Part shown: positions 12,047 through 24,159 of the stretch, in pieces
How positions within the stretch are numbered: the first letter of the stretch is position 1
How the letters are laid out: each line of letters starts with the position of its first letter
NCBI RefSeq assembly: GCF_003473485.1
Contig: NC_053048.1
Coordinates: 23,801,255 to 23,865,254 of the forward strand
From: Medicago truncatula
Lineage: Eukaryota; Streptophyta; Magnoliopsida; Fabales; Fabaceae
Direction: 5' to 3'
Length of the DNA: 64,000 bases
Notes under the pieces: generated by a model
Told to the model about the DNA's origin: nothing
The model's database searches: none
The model's input: only the letters and a program-made list of their open reading frames with translations
Made by a program: the position numbers and the translations under genes

Positions 12047-12429
12047 TGAATTTATAGTTATTAAGTTATTTGAAGAAGAAAAAAAATTATAACAAATTTT
12101 GTGAAAAATAGTCTTTCAGAATGGTTAAGTGTAAGAATGCTTAAGTGTGTTTGGTTCCAGCAAGGCAAGAATTGATCTAAATGAATTGATTTTGTTGGTT
12201 AGAGCTAAAACTAAGTTGAATTTTAAGTGGTTTATTTTAGGATATATTTGGTTTTTTTTTAGATTACCCTCTCTTGTTTAGAGGGTATTTACCCTCTCAT
12301 GATATCAATCAATCAAAATGTAATATACATTGGCAACATTAAATATCACAAATGAGTCAATTTTTTTCTAAAAAAAGAATCAATTATAATCATAAGGTAA
12401 CTTTTAATACTTTTAATTTATTTAATTAT
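11527..12429. other. Metacaspase upstream region with TTA and AT microsatellites
   Basis: The 5' leader and promoter of the minus-strand metacaspase gene should lie here. A (TTA)n run of about ten units occupies roughly 11665-11695, and an uninterrupted (AT) run of about 40 units occupies 11959-12038. No unambiguous TATA box can be chosen in such AT-rich sequence. Confidence 0.6.
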
Positions 12430-12995
12430 AGACATGATTACATTAGAGGTCCTTTATCTTATTTATTTGTTACACTTGGGTCCTTTATCTTTATTTTTTT
12501 CTGTTTATAAAAGCACATATACATCATTTTTCTCATTTCTTTTATTAAAAAAATACATAATTTTATTTTTTAAAATATATTTTTATTAAAAATGAAACAA
12601 ATCCAGAAATATGATGAAGATGTTCATCATCTTCATCTTCTTCCTTTGAATCTTCATTGAATCAAAAAAAATTCTACACAAATATATCTCCAAATATCAT
12701 GAATTAATGTTATATTCACCTCAAATCTTCTTTTAAACACAAAAATCAAAACCCTATAGAGAAAGAGATTTAGTTTCATCACAAAAAAAAAAAAAAAAAA
12801 ATTAGTTATATAAATTGTCACGCTGTATATTATTATTATTATTATTATTTTCTAACTCAATATTCAAGCCCGGCATAAAAATAACCCCAAAATTAAGAGC
12901 AGTTTTGCACATCGAAATTTACATAATAATGTATAAAAAGTATCTTACATTTTGTTTAAAGGTTAAAAAAATAAGAAATGCAAACTTAAAATATT
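12430..12995. other. Probable one-ended Mutator-like fragment, poly-A and TAT repeats
   Basis: The left part (ggtcctttatcttatttatt, then gggtcctttatc) looks like one end of the GGTCC family seen elsewhere in the window, followed by TCATCTTCATC low-complexity sequence as in the interiors of those elements. I find no matching right end. An A-run lies at about 12782-12800 and a TAT repeat at about 12825-12850. Confidence 0.35.
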
Positions 12996-14265
12996 GGCTT
13001 AATACACTTTAGTCCCTTAACTTATTATTAGATTTCAATTTGGTCCCCTAACTTTAAACTGTTTCAATTTGGTCCCCTAAGTATACAGCCGTTACCCATA
13101 TTGGTCCTCTTGGTTAGTTTTTAACTCTAAATATCTACAGTGGATCAATATTGTATGTGGTCTATCATAGACCTTATTAGATTTAAATTTTAACCCTTTG
13201 ATTGTGGAAAAAAAAAAAGGAAAATAAGTTGGATGACGGAGCTTTATTATATCTTACCATGAACCAACAATACCTAATCATTTTCCCCTTTTCTTCATCT
13301 TCTTCCTTTTTCTTCTCTTCATCATCATCAACATCATATCATATATTCATATAAACCCAGAAAAATGTTCGACATCTTTTCTGTCTAAACTCAAATCGAA
13401 CTCTACAAACACACACATTCCAGTTTTACCTTCAACTAATACCGAAAGCTTCAATTTTTCTTTCTAAAACAAAATCCCAAATTTTCAAAGCTCAAAAATA
13501 TTGTTCCCTTTGTCCATATCGTTCAACCCAAAAACATAAATCGTTAACTTTTTATTCTTCTTCTTTGTAATCAATGACATATAGCAAGTATATGTTATAT
13601 TTCTCCATCAATTTTCCTTGTAATGGATTCTAGAATAAGGATTTTCGCTTATTCTCTAAAGTAATAATATAGGGTTTGTATCTTTACCTTTTTAACTATT
13701 GATTTGCGTAGAAGAATTATAATTTTGATGATTTTACATGTTCTTTTAAAAGAGGGGTTAAGTTATCAATTAATCTATTGTTAAAATTAAATTGAATCCT
13801 CGTTGAGATTCTTTGATGAAGTGAGTAAATTCCTTGTTAAGAAATTGAATCTTGGTACTTTTCTCAAGCAAAGAAGATGTGGTTATATAAACTGAAGCGA
13901 ACTAAAAATTTGCACACCCTTAGAGATGATGATGATAGTTTTATTATTGATTGTTGTTGATGATTTCTGGAATTTTTTGAATTTTGTATAAAGATTGATG
14001 AAGCTGATGTTGAAGATGATGAAAAAGATGAAGATATGAGGAAGGAGAAGAGAGAAGATGATGAAAAGTGGAAAAAAAATTAGGTGCTGACGGTTCACTA
14101 TTAAATACAATGGACATGCAATCAAATAGTTAAAATCATATCAAAAAATTTAGACATTAAAAAACTAACGGAGGAAGACTTATGGGACCAAATTGAGACA
14201 CTTTATAGTTAGGGGACCAAAATTAAAACAAAAAATAAGTTAAGGGACCAAACGATGTTTAAGCC
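12996..14265. mobile_element. Mutator-type non-autonomous element, 1270 bp, 9-bp TSD
   Basis: The perfect 9-bp duplication TAAAATATT flanks it (12987-12995 and 14266-14274). The left end reads GGCTTAATACACTTTAGTCC and the reverse-complemented right end reads GGCTTAAACATCGTTTGGTC. Both continue with CCTTAACTTATT, CAATTTGGTCCC and a CCGTTA/TAACGG motif for roughly 130 bp. The interior has TCATCTTCTTCC on the left and GAAGATGATGA on the right, so even the inner part is partly inverted. No credible coding frame. Confidence 0.88.
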
Positions 14266-16150
14266 TAAAATATTTGTTTGGCATAAGTTTACAAAGATTA
14301 TGTTACGAATTATTTATTTTTAGAATAAAATTAACATATACTTTTTTTTACATTCTTGATCATTCTTATAATGGAAGATGAAAATCTTTTATTCTCATCG
14401 AATTGAAAATACCTAATTTTCCACAGTTTATTTTTAACCAAATAATTTTTTAGGATATGGAAAAGCTAAGTTGTAAAAATTGGAAAAAGATAGAGTTATA
14501 AATAGTAGCGTCTCAAATTAAAAGTTGTTTTGACCATTTTACAAATATTAAGAAATGTAATTAATTTTGTATGAAAATGAAATTGTCAGTTGTCTTACAA
14601 AATTATACTTAATAAATTATATAAGAAATATAAATTAAAAAATTGAAAGAAAAGAGTAATAAATAGTTGAAGATATACTAGAAAAAACAACATTAATATT
14701 TTATTGGTACGATAAAACGAATAACAATTTGAGAATTTTTTCCCAAAGTGACACGGTCGAATTCGAATAGGATCAAACTCCAAAATTTAGATGGAGGAAC
14801 TAGGGATAAAAGAATGAGAAATTGATTATATTTTCATTCACATTCATAATAGACAATACGGTCCTTATGTAAACAATAAGATAATTATAACGATTATACA
14901 AAATCTACTTACATAATAACTACTTGGTAACTAATTAATATAATATACATAAAATACCCTTATATAATAAACTATCTTAATCATTATTTTATTATTATCA
15001 TGAATCCTATCATCTACCCCTTCGAGATCAACCTTGTCCTCAAGGTTTTGTAAAAATGTCTATGGGATAAATTTTTATGGATCCCATTACTTGATTTGAG
15101 AGGACCAATATGCTGAAATCTTGATCGAATCACAGTCTTCAAAATGGACATAGAAAATTTGAAACTGATCAGATATGAATGTTTGCCCCACCTCGGATAA
15201 CATATTTTAGTTTGTGTGAGAGTCATCAAGATCGCCGTCATTGTCAACTTGGTTCACATGAGAAAACACCAGGGCTCTGTTTGAGAATTTTGAGGGGGAG
15301 ATGAGGGAAGAGTTTGTAAATAAAGGATGAAAGAAGTAGAAAAAATGAAGAGATATGAGAATGAAGGAATTTGAAGGGTTTAGCTTTCTTCATAATACAA
15401 ATACCCCATGATTTGGGGGAATCAAAAAATTGTATTAAAAGAGGAGTTTGAAGGTTTTGGGAGGTTTGAGTAATTTTATCAAATCCAATCTATCTTGTTA
15501 TAATACTTTCAAATATTTTTTTTACATTACTTTCAAAGTTTATAATATATTAATCATAAGTATTATTTTAACACTTCCCACGAGACCACTCTCTAAATTT
15601 TTACAAAAGATTTCTCTATTTTTTCCGTCTAATCTCATACCTCCAAAACTCTCTCCTCCAAACTCCCAAACAAAGTCTAAGCAAATGGAATACGAAGAAG
15701 CTTGGACAAACTTCAATGCCCCCAATGGCTTGTAACACCCTATACTGAAGGGTGCATAATTGAAATAAGCCTAGCCATGAATCATTGATATCCATAATAG
15801 AGAGAACACCACCAAGGTGATTCAAGGGAGAAATATTTATGAACATACTTTGTTGAATGCACCTTGGTTGTCACAATGTACCTTGATACCATTTCACATT
15901 CTTGTGCAAATCCATAGCAATACTAGACTTGAGAAACCAAAAATGGTTGCGATGTAGACACTAATAGAGGTAACAGTAACCAAAAGTTGAATAGCAAAGT
16001 GAACTCAATCCAAACCCCAACGCCCATGAAGTTGTCACAGTACTGAGTGATGGAACTTTGAAAATCCAAAAGGTGAACTTCAAGTGGCTCCATTGAAATA
16101 ATTAGACACAGGTAAAGTTCAAGTACATCACTCTAAAACATCAGTGTTGT
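14266..16150. other. Intergenic, with possible retroelement scraps
   Basis: AT-rich sequence without a gene. The string accttgtcctcaaggt near 15030 resembles the LEDKV-type codons found near the 3' end of some Ty3/gypsy polyproteins on the minus strand, but the support is one short motif. Around 15830-15890 the minus strand reads VHCDNQGAF, suggestive of a retroelement RNase H. Neither is enough for a firm call. Confidence 0.3.
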
Positions 16151-16153
16151 CAA

Positions 16154-17600
16154 TTGATATTTATGTTGTTACAAATCCTAAATGAACGTGACATCTTTGT
16201 TTCTTTGCTATGTCCTCCAATGGATGGAAATTTACAAGATGTATATATGATCATCCCTCAAAGAGTGACTACCACACAACCTAATAAAGTATGGAAGCTT
16301 TTGAAGTCCTTAAATGCCTTAAATCGGCTATTCGAAAATGTGTGAAAATCTTACACTTCTCTTATTACAGCAAGGCTACTAACAAGCTAATTTTGACCAT
16401 TCATCGTTTACCAAGTTCGCCAATGATTCCTTCACAACACTCCTTGCCTATGTAGATGATGTCGTATTGGCAGGGAATTCCATGACAAAACTTTCTCAAA
16501 TCAAGTCTGTTTTGGACACCAAGTTTCGCATCAAGGAATTGGGGTTTTGAAGTACTTCCTTGGATTGGAAGTTACATATTCTCATTTAGGAATTTCCATT
16601 TGCATTGATCTTGTTTCCAATTCATTACTTGGCTTAAATCCGCTCTCTACCCATATGGATGCATTTGTTAAACTCTATCATGATAAGAGTAAACCTAATG
16701 AAGACATCCCATCTTATAGACGCCTCGTTGGATGCTTGTTGTGCCTCATGACAACCCAACATGATATCATTTTGTGGTTCGACAATTAAGTAAATTTCTT
16801 GTTCCACCTTCAAAAGTAAACTTCCATGCTGCTACTCGTGTTCTCCGATACCTTAAATGCTACTCAGGCAAGTGTTTGTTCTTCTCCAAATCTTCTCCAT
16901 TAAGTATATCAGGGTTTTTTGATGCTGATTAGCCGGTTGTATCGACACTCTACGCTCCATTGTTAGATTATGTTTCTTCCTTAGATCTTCTTTCATTTCT
17001 TAGTGTACTAAGAAAAAAAAACACAATGTCCCGATCCTCTAGTGAAGCTGATCATTGTGCACTTGCATCTGCTGCCTACGAAATACAGTGGTTCGTACAT
17101 TGTACTGTTACAACGAGGGCTCAATCCGATGCTCTTCTTCTTCTTCTACTTATTTCTTAACAAGAATAGGAGGATGATTTCTTTACTAAAGCCTTGTACC
17201 CTAAACCTTTCACCAATCTAGCTTCCAAGCTGAACTTGATATACATTTACCAAGCTTCATCTTGTGGGGGATGTTTAAGTTATCAGATCGAGCTCAACAT
17301 TTCAACTCATCACGATTAGATGGGACCTAGTTAGTGATGTAACAGAATCAGTTAGTGAGGAAACCGAATTAGTTAGCTAGTATTTTAATCCCTCTTAATT
17401 TGTGATTGTTTCTCCGCAAGTATATAAGGACAAGCATGTGTAATAACTCATTCATACAGGTTATCAATGAATCTTCTATCTCAATTCTCTGAGTTAGAGC
17501 TTTTCTTTCAGTTTCATCTTCATCGTTGATTTCCTCGACTGCTTCATTGTTCTTAATATGCAGTATAGTCCATATCAGAAGTAGATGTTGTGAATCCATC
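16154..17600 (+). mobile_element. Ty1/copia fossil, 3' part of pol plus a candidate 3' LTR
   Basis: Translations show reverse transcriptase and RNase H pieces of copia type in order: MKYFLGLEVTYSHLGISI, then SYRRLVGCLLCLMTTQHDI, then SSSEADHCALASAAYEIQW. A purine-rich tract TGTGGGGGA at 17262-17270 precedes a TG at 17272 that may begin the 3' LTR, which contains a TATA-like tatataagga near 17420. No 5' LTR or gag was identified. It is truncated and broken in several places, clearly an old copy. Confidence 0.85.
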
Positions 17601-18337
17601 TACAATAAGTTGAGCTCAGTTATACTATAAAGATCCATTGCACAGATTTTTAAGAGTTTAAGTATTGTGAAAATTGACGTCGAGGCAACCGGTATGGGAA
17701 AAGAGGAACACATTCTCAGCATTTAAAAAATAAAATGAAACGGTGTTTCATATGGTAAGTAGCTCATTCATTTTAAAAAATAACTTTAATAATTTAAATA
17801 CAATCATACCCAAACTCTTTATTAATTAAAACATATATGGTGGAGTATAAAAGAAATTCCAACACACATTGGTCTTTGTTTCTTAGTTAAAGGACCAGAG
17901 CTAGAATTAGTCTTTCAAAAAAACCATCACACATCATGTTGAGTAATATTTTTCTTCTAAACAACAATTAATAATTTAATACACATACATTCAATAAATA
18001 CAAATATGATTAAGATAATAATTAATATACAGACTCACAATATGCTACGGTTGTTGAAAAGAAACAATGATAACAATGACTGCAAATTAATGTTGCGATA
18101 TCGTTGTTTCTGAGTTCCACCAGCGGTAGTTCGAGTGGCAGATTTGATTAGCAATTGTACCATCTATCCCACAACCTTGATGGGTGTTTCTCATATTGCA
18201 ACAATGTTTTATCTATGGTCTATTCAATAGGTTACTATTGTGCAGAAGCCAAAAATCTATAGTACACTAAAATAATGCAGCAAATCCCTGTTGCAACAAT
18301 ACTAAAAAAGAAAATTAAATTAAACATCATAACATTG
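17601..18337. other. Intergenic, downstream of the ankyrin gene
   Basis: AT-rich sequence between the copia remnant and the stop codon of the minus-strand ankyrin gene. It should contain that gene's 3' UTR. No coding frame, RNA gene or clear repeat was recognised. Confidence 0.4.
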
Positions 18338-20301
18338 TCATGTGTAGGGGTTATCCTCCATAGAGAGAAGGTATAACAAGATAAACCAAACCACTGGACC
18401 GGCCACGACTAGAGAGCCTACCCTCCCTCTTGGGGTCAGAATTAGTATTGCTATAGTTGATAGGAAAAATGAAATCATATTCATATATGAAAACAAAAAG
18501 AAATCAACTTTTGACAAGACCGATTTCCCAACATTTTTTGGGGTAGAAATTGTAGAATTGAAGGAAGTGTTGTTCACATTATTGTCACTAGTACTAACCT
18601 GATAAACACCACCAACGGGAGTTAGCGTTGATTGATAGGTGGCTGTTGCAACAAGAGTCGCAATTATCAACCAAGTGTTGCGTTGCTTCTCCGATATATT
18701 TCTTTCAATGCGACGTATGTAAATCAACATTTTATCCACAATAGTGGTCTTTGATCTTAGTTTATGTGCAAGTGTGGGAGCATCCATGACTTCTAAGCTA
18801 GGTTTTGATCCAGCACTAAATAAGATACTCTTGTTCTCTAGAGTGGCGGCAATGTCTAATGCTGTTTTGTTCTCCAAATTCTTCGCCTTCAAATTTATCC
18901 CAGTACTTACCAACAATCGAAGCGCCTGTGCTACATAGTAATTCATGAACGATACAATTGTTAAAGATCATTCATATTAGCAACTAAAATATTCACAAGT
19001 AGTGAACTGGATTCAAACTACCTATCATGGTTTAATTAGATTGCGGCCTGCAACCGCAGTTGTGACCTCAATACAAAGGACTTAGAGGTCACCGCAACGA
19101 CATTGCAATCACAATTTTGACCGCATCGAACACATTTTCTTGCAATATAAAGGTTCTCATCATAACAACAATTCAAAATTGTGCAACCTATGTCCTTTAT
19201 ATAGATATATGCGTGTCTTGTCTTTCATGTTTTCTCGATAAAATTACAACAATTAAAAAACATGTTATATCATTTACAAGATGAGATATGTTTTATGATT
19301 TGTTATCTATTTTTTATTAAGAGGACGACAAAGAAATAATATGAAAGGGAACATGAGATAGCAACCACTACATAGTTAACTAGTCCATGAGTTGTTGGAT
19401 TTGGATTGCACACAGATGAAATTCTATGCATTTATACGGTTCGCACATCGCTATTCTTACGATTAAGAGTGAACATTGCAAGAAACATACAGATTTTATT
19501 TTTTAAATATCGAAATCTTGGTTCCTCAATCTTGCTCGTGCTGACTACATAAATGCATAGAATTCCGAGCAATATAAATCTTGAGTTGTCAATTCGGTGA
19601 GTTTGACCTTATAACTTAAGAGGTGAAGTTTAAATATGCTCGAATATAATTTACTCGTAAGAGAAACTTCTAAATATACGACAGGAGGTTACCTGTGGCT
19701 CGATACATAGCGCGGAAATGTGCAAAATGGTGTTGTCATCCTCATCCTTGTGATTTAGTATGTTATATTCAAACTCTCTAGCACCTCTTTCGATATTTTT
19801 CCTAAGAAAGCAAACAAGGAGATGAAGAGCCTCAAAGTTTTTATTTTTCACCGCAATATGCAGTGCAGTTTCACCCCCCACAGTCACATCTTGAATGGAA
19901 TTCGGACAAGCAAAAAGTAATTTAGCTAAAAGTTCAACCTCACCAATTTGACTTGCAAAATGAAGAGGAGTTAAGCCTTCTCTCCCTTGAACTCGAACAA
20001 GGTCTTTATTAATGTCAACAAAGCGAGAAACCATCCTCTTTTGGTCATTTTGCATAGCGAGATGAATGGGGCAGAATCCTTGCGGATTTAGCTTCCAAGC
20101 AAATGAAGGTTTCAAATTCATAACCTCGATGGCAAACCGAAGATGCCCCCTAGATGCGGCGATATGCAAAGGAGTTTCAACAAACTGATTCGAATCTATA
20201 ATCTCTAGAATGGATGAATCAATTTGAATTACTGCATAAAGGATGTCTATATTACCCGCTTCAGCTGCAACTTTCAGTTTATCAAGATTGGTTGTGCTCA
20301 T
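18338..20301 (-). CDS. Ankyrin-repeat/PGG-domain membrane protein (BDA1-like)
   Basis: Two minus-strand exons, 20301-19693 and 18925-18338, join in phase 0 across a GTAACC...CACAG intron to give 398 residues. Ankyrin repeats occupy about residues 7-240; the TPLHIAA, CPIHLAM, TPLHFAS and TALHIAV signatures begin at residues 44, 78, 111 and 145. The C-terminal half is a PGG domain: a first hydrophobic segment at about 288-300 followed by TPVGGVYQ, then two more at about 344-366 and 372-392, ending in DNPYT. The whole-protein match I recall is Arabidopsis BDA1 (426 aa), a plasma-membrane defence regulator downstream of the receptor-like protein SNC2; ITN1 and ACD6 share the architecture. A defence role here is inferred from family only. 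The start is the first ATG in an open frame. No disabling change is seen. Confidence 0.93.
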
Positions 20302-20997
20302 GTTTGAAGTTGCAACTTTTCTGCATGAAAAATCTCTAGCTATTATTGCAAGTCACAATTCCTTTAGTTTCTTTTGGATCATACCTACCTCTCACAATAT
20401 AAAATCTTCATTACAACTGTATTAAACAAGGACCCGGGTGTTTAAAACAATATATTTTTTGTACGAAACACAACAAATACTATACTATACTATACTATAC
20501 TATACTACCAGTTAACAATTCAATACCCTAGGATTTTAAAATAATAATTTTGTACGTATATCATTAGAAAACTGTATTTGATTGTCTTGGTGTATCTATT
20601 CATATGCCATGTCTCTGATTTCTGCGCCTTGGGCAAAGTAATTTATTCTTAGTGAAAAGAATAGTGATTTCACATCTTTGGTCTCTTTCTTAAATCACTT
20701 AAATAAATGGAAATAAAAATGTAACTATTGTATCATATCGTATCATATCATATAAAGATAAATCTATTCAATTTGCTACCACACCATAAAAACAACACAA
20801 AAACTTCAACAAACAAGGACAAAGAGATCACTCGTAATAAAGACACGTTGGAACTTTCAGTCTCGCCAAAAACCAATGTCAAGATAAAACCTTCGTTTCA
20901 TCCACCAAATCTGCCACCTCCTTAACCCCTCATTTTTTAAATTATAAGGTTTCGCACATTCCAATAACTTTTCCGCAACTTTTCATTAGATGCTTCA
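20302..20997. other. Upstream of the ankyrin gene; CTATA pentanucleotide repeat
   Basis: This stretch should hold the promoter and leader of the minus-strand ankyrin gene. A short (CTATA)n tandem of about six units lies at roughly 20477-20506, and a TATCATATCG/TATCATATCA run near 20728-20755. No gene is apparent. Confidence 0.5.
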
Positions 20998-21216
20998 CTA
21001 CTCCAACATTACAAGTGCACAAACAAATTCAGAGGAGTTATAAACGAGAAATCCAAACACCTCCATTACCAAGTTCAACACCTTCCTTGTCACCTCACAA
21101 AACCAGAATAGGTGACAAGAGGTTTCTCCTTCCAAATCAAACAAAGGACAATTCACCGACTCGTTGGTAAATTGTATTTTTTTCAGCACAATGGTAAGTA
21201 TGCCAGTTTTTATCAA
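20998..21216 (-). mobile_element. LINE fragment, zinc-binding end of reverse transcriptase (zf-RVT)
   Basis: The minus strand reads SVNCPLFDLEGETSCHLFWF then CEVTRKVLNLVMEVFGF. This is the CxxC...E-x-(x)-HLFxxC pattern of the zinc-binding domain that follows the reverse transcriptase in plant L1-type LINEs. Only about 70 codons remain, so it is an isolated fragment. The neighbouring LINE piece at 21640 is on the opposite strand and is a separate insertion. Confidence 0.65.
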
Positions 21217-21639
21217 ACAAATATCGTATATCCACCATTCAGTTTCATGATCTCATACAATGTTAGTGTGGGCTGTGTCTAATGCTTACTGCAATCAGCA
21301 AGCATTGCCTTTGAACCTTTAAACACACATAACCACCCCAAGCTGTCTATTTCCATTTGTGACATCGTTCTTTAATTCAATTTTAAACATCTCTCAATAA
21401 GTCCCAATGAATGGATTTGTTTTCAATAGATCCGGAGTCAATGTAATTATGTAATGAATATAACATAGATCAGGTCATTGAAAGAAAGACTTCAGGCCTA
21501 AGTCCTCAGGTATACACTTTACTTTTGTACATTTGTGTAGTTTGAGATGTGAGAAAGCTCAAATAAAACAAAAATCAGTACTAGAAAATACTACTAATAG
21601 ATTGGATTGTATTGTATTGCATTGTAGGTAAACATATAG

Positions 21640-22530
21640 AAGTGCTTCGGCTCCCAGTAGTGTGCAGAACTTCTTATGGCGTCTTGCGAAGGACATCTTG
21701 CCTACAAGGAGCAATTTGGGTAAGAAAGGTACATTCTGGACATGAATTGTCCTCTCGGTCATGTTGAAATTGAGAAAAGAGACCATTTATTCATGTGTTG
21801 CCCTGCTGCTATGGCAGTTTGGTTTGCGTCTCCTCTTGGGATAATGTTCCGGAGCAGTTAGACTTATTAAGCTGGATGGAGAAGTGGTTGGCTGTCCCGG
21901 AGGTGCGTGTGAAACAACTTTTTGGAACCTCCCTGTGGCTGATTTGGAAGCACAGAAATCAAAAAGTCTTTAATAATGTTGATTTTGATCCGTTATTAGT
22001 GTCTCAGAAGGTGTCTGCACTCGTGGAGGAATTTTTGATTGCAAATCTGCCTCTAAAAAGGGGTCAGGTACGTGTTGTCCCTAGATGGCAGCCTCCCCCA
22101 ATTGGTACAATTAAAGTAAATGTTGATGCAGGGGGTTTCGGCGACGGGAGTACAGGGTGGGGCTTTATTGCTCGCAATTCTGCAGGTTTGGCTTTGTTTG
22201 CAGAAACCAAATATGATGGTATCCCCGTTTCTCCGCTGCTGGCTGAATGTATGGGTGTGAGATGGTACCTTGCATGGGTGCTGGAAAAACAGTTCTCAAA
22301 TGTCATTATTGAAACTGATGCTGAAATGGTGGTGACGAGACTGTATGGTGTTTCTGTTTGTAGCATTAGCAGAGATTGTAACAAAGTGGCTCATAGCCTT
22401 GTTCAATCATCAAAAGTTGCAGGTTGTAAGATGTGGAATGGATGTATTCCTGATAGGTGTTTATCAGTCTCCTGTAACGATTTGCCCTCTTTTTAATGCA
22501 AAAGCTTGGTTTATGTCAAAAAAAAAAAAA
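21640..22530 (+). mobile_element. LINE 3' end: zf-RVT remnant, RNase H and poly-A tail
   Basis: The 5' part resembles zf-RVT (FLWRLAKDILPTRSNLG, then RDHLFMCCPAAMAVWF) in shifted frames. A 233-codon frame from 21795 then holds an RNase H domain of the plant LINE type: GTIKVNVDAGGFGDGSTGWG, LLAECMGVRWYLAWV, VIIETDAEMVV, and the terminal DCNKVAHSLV. The stretch between the last two blocks is shorter than usual, suggesting an internal deletion of the domain. The frame ends at 22496 and an A-run at about 22517-22530 marks the 3' end. This is a 5'-truncated L1-type insertion, now non-functional. Confidence 0.85.
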
Positions 22531-23811
22531 ACATATAGGTCCAAATTTTATCATTATCTTCATAGTATAATGTCTTTGTGAACTCCAGCACCACTTATAA
22601 ACAGAACAAAGGATGACTTTATTATATTCTTTAGTTAAATGAATTTTTTTCTCTCAATATCTTCCCACATCTTAACAGCCCTGCACCTTTCAACTTATCT
22701 CTGTTCATTATAGTAGCATATGCTTCTCATGAACATTTTAATTCTGATAAATTTACTAATTTCTTTAAAATTACAATTGTTATTAACATGCTTGACTTGT
22801 TTCGAAAGGTAGAGCCCTGGAGCGAATAATGCAGAAAGCACAACTTCTTAAATCAATCTTTCATTTTCTTTGTTAGATAACTTACTGCTAGTGGATTTAT
22901 CCACAGCAGAAACAGTCCAAACTCACAGTTAACTAGTTGATATGCAAGGAACCTCAACTACCTAAGTGCGAGTTTTAAATAGTTTAAGATCACAATAATG
23001 CATACATAATGTGAAAACCCTTAGATGGGTTCAAATCAAATTTTAGTCACATTTAATTGCCAATTAAGTGTCATATTCTATGCCCTAAATTCTATCTAAA
23101 CAAATTAATGTGATAACAAAAGACCAACAATATTTAAAATAAATTATAAAAATAAAAAAAAATAAAAAAAAGCAAAACAGGATCTACAGATATGACAAAT
23201 GGGAAGGAAAAAAATGAAATGTATCTATCGAATTCTCTTGCTTAATCAATGTTGTGTCACATCAACCAAACTTCATCACAAGATTTCAGAAGCTTGGTAA
23301 TCAGCTTCAGAATTAAAGAAATGAAATACCGGATGATGTGACAAAACAATTGATTAAACTGAATAAAATGCAAGCAAGAAAGAAAAAAAAACAAGAATGT
23401 TAAATAACCTAAGCAATTTTTCAAATCTAAACTAGATTTAAAAATAACAGAATGATAATGTATGAGGCGTTTTCAAGAGCAAATAATAATAAAGAAATGG
23501 CCTCAGTGTGTGTAACAATCAGATCATTGATAAAAAAAATCTCACTGAAATCCGCTAAGATAAGTAAATTATCATCATAAGCCATACAAAAAATAACACT
23601 AATCTAAAAAAAATACAATGTAAATATGATAATCTAAAAAAAAAAAAAATGTAAATATGAACTATGCGTGCTCAGACAGCCAAGGGTTTGATAATCAATT
23701 TCTGGGTGAAGATTCCCAGATCAGAAACTCTAGTCCACATATTGTATCTTCACTGCACAATATTCAACAAAAAAAAAACTTATGAACTTTTGATTCACCT
23801 CGTAGACATCA
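22531..23811. other. Intergenic; includes a second HSP70 scrap
   Basis: At 22845-22915 the minus strand reads TVSAVDKSTSSKLSNKENER then LI and a stop, which aligns with the hinge of HSP70 (compare TVSAIDKSTGSTNEIKITKD at 739-1314). The rest is A-rich DNA with A-runs at about 23150-23170 and 23635-23650, and no gene was identified. Confidence 0.5.
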
Positions 23812-23939
23812 GCTTCAACAATGTAATGTTGTGTAATATTCATCCAACATCATCAAGAATTGTATAAACTTTTTAATGAGCTTATACAATTCAAGCAAAG
23901 GTTGGATGAAAGTTAAACAACACATTATGAGATTGAAGA
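23812..23939 (-). ncRNA. Candidate microRNA-type hairpin precursor
   Basis: About 58 bases at 23882-23939 and 23812-23869 form an imperfect inverted repeat with a short loop. Read on the minus strand, the terminal stem is a perfect GAATTGTATAA/TTATACAATTC pair. The stem continues through CATCCAAC/GTTGGATG and CTTCAA/TTGAAG at the base. A TATA box on the same strand lies at 24145-24150, about 200 bases upstream, as is common for plant MIR genes. The 3' arm contains TCTTGATGATGTTGGAT, which matches 15 of 17 bases of miR172 (TCTTGATGATGCTGCAT), and miR172 does lie on the 3' arm of its precursors. However, that stretch is poorly paired here, so a degenerate or unrelated hairpin, or a fold-back MITE, is quite possible. 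Confidence 0.4.
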
Positions 23940-24144
23940 GGTGTTGTAAGATAGTGAGGTTAGTTTTTTCTCATGGCTTTGGCAAGTAGGTACAACAAAA
24001 AACAATAGTTCTCCCTATTCAAGCAAAGATAAGGAATGTTGAAAATCAATCTCAGCAATTATTAACATAGCGATTAAAATGAAGAAGAAAAAACCATCAA
24101 AAATATTGAGAAACTCTTGAATGTAATAGCAGTGAAGGTTTGGA

Positions 24145-24150
24145 TATATA
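24145..24150 (-). promoter_or_regulatory. TATA box upstream of the hairpin
   Basis: On the minus strand the sequence is CCGCCTATATATCCAAACC, a good TATA box in GC-richer surroundings that stand out from the local AT background. It would place a transcription start near 24115 and the hairpin about 175 nt downstream. No protein frame follows, which favours a noncoding transcript. Confidence 0.45.
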
Positions 24151-24159
24151 GGCGGCGCA

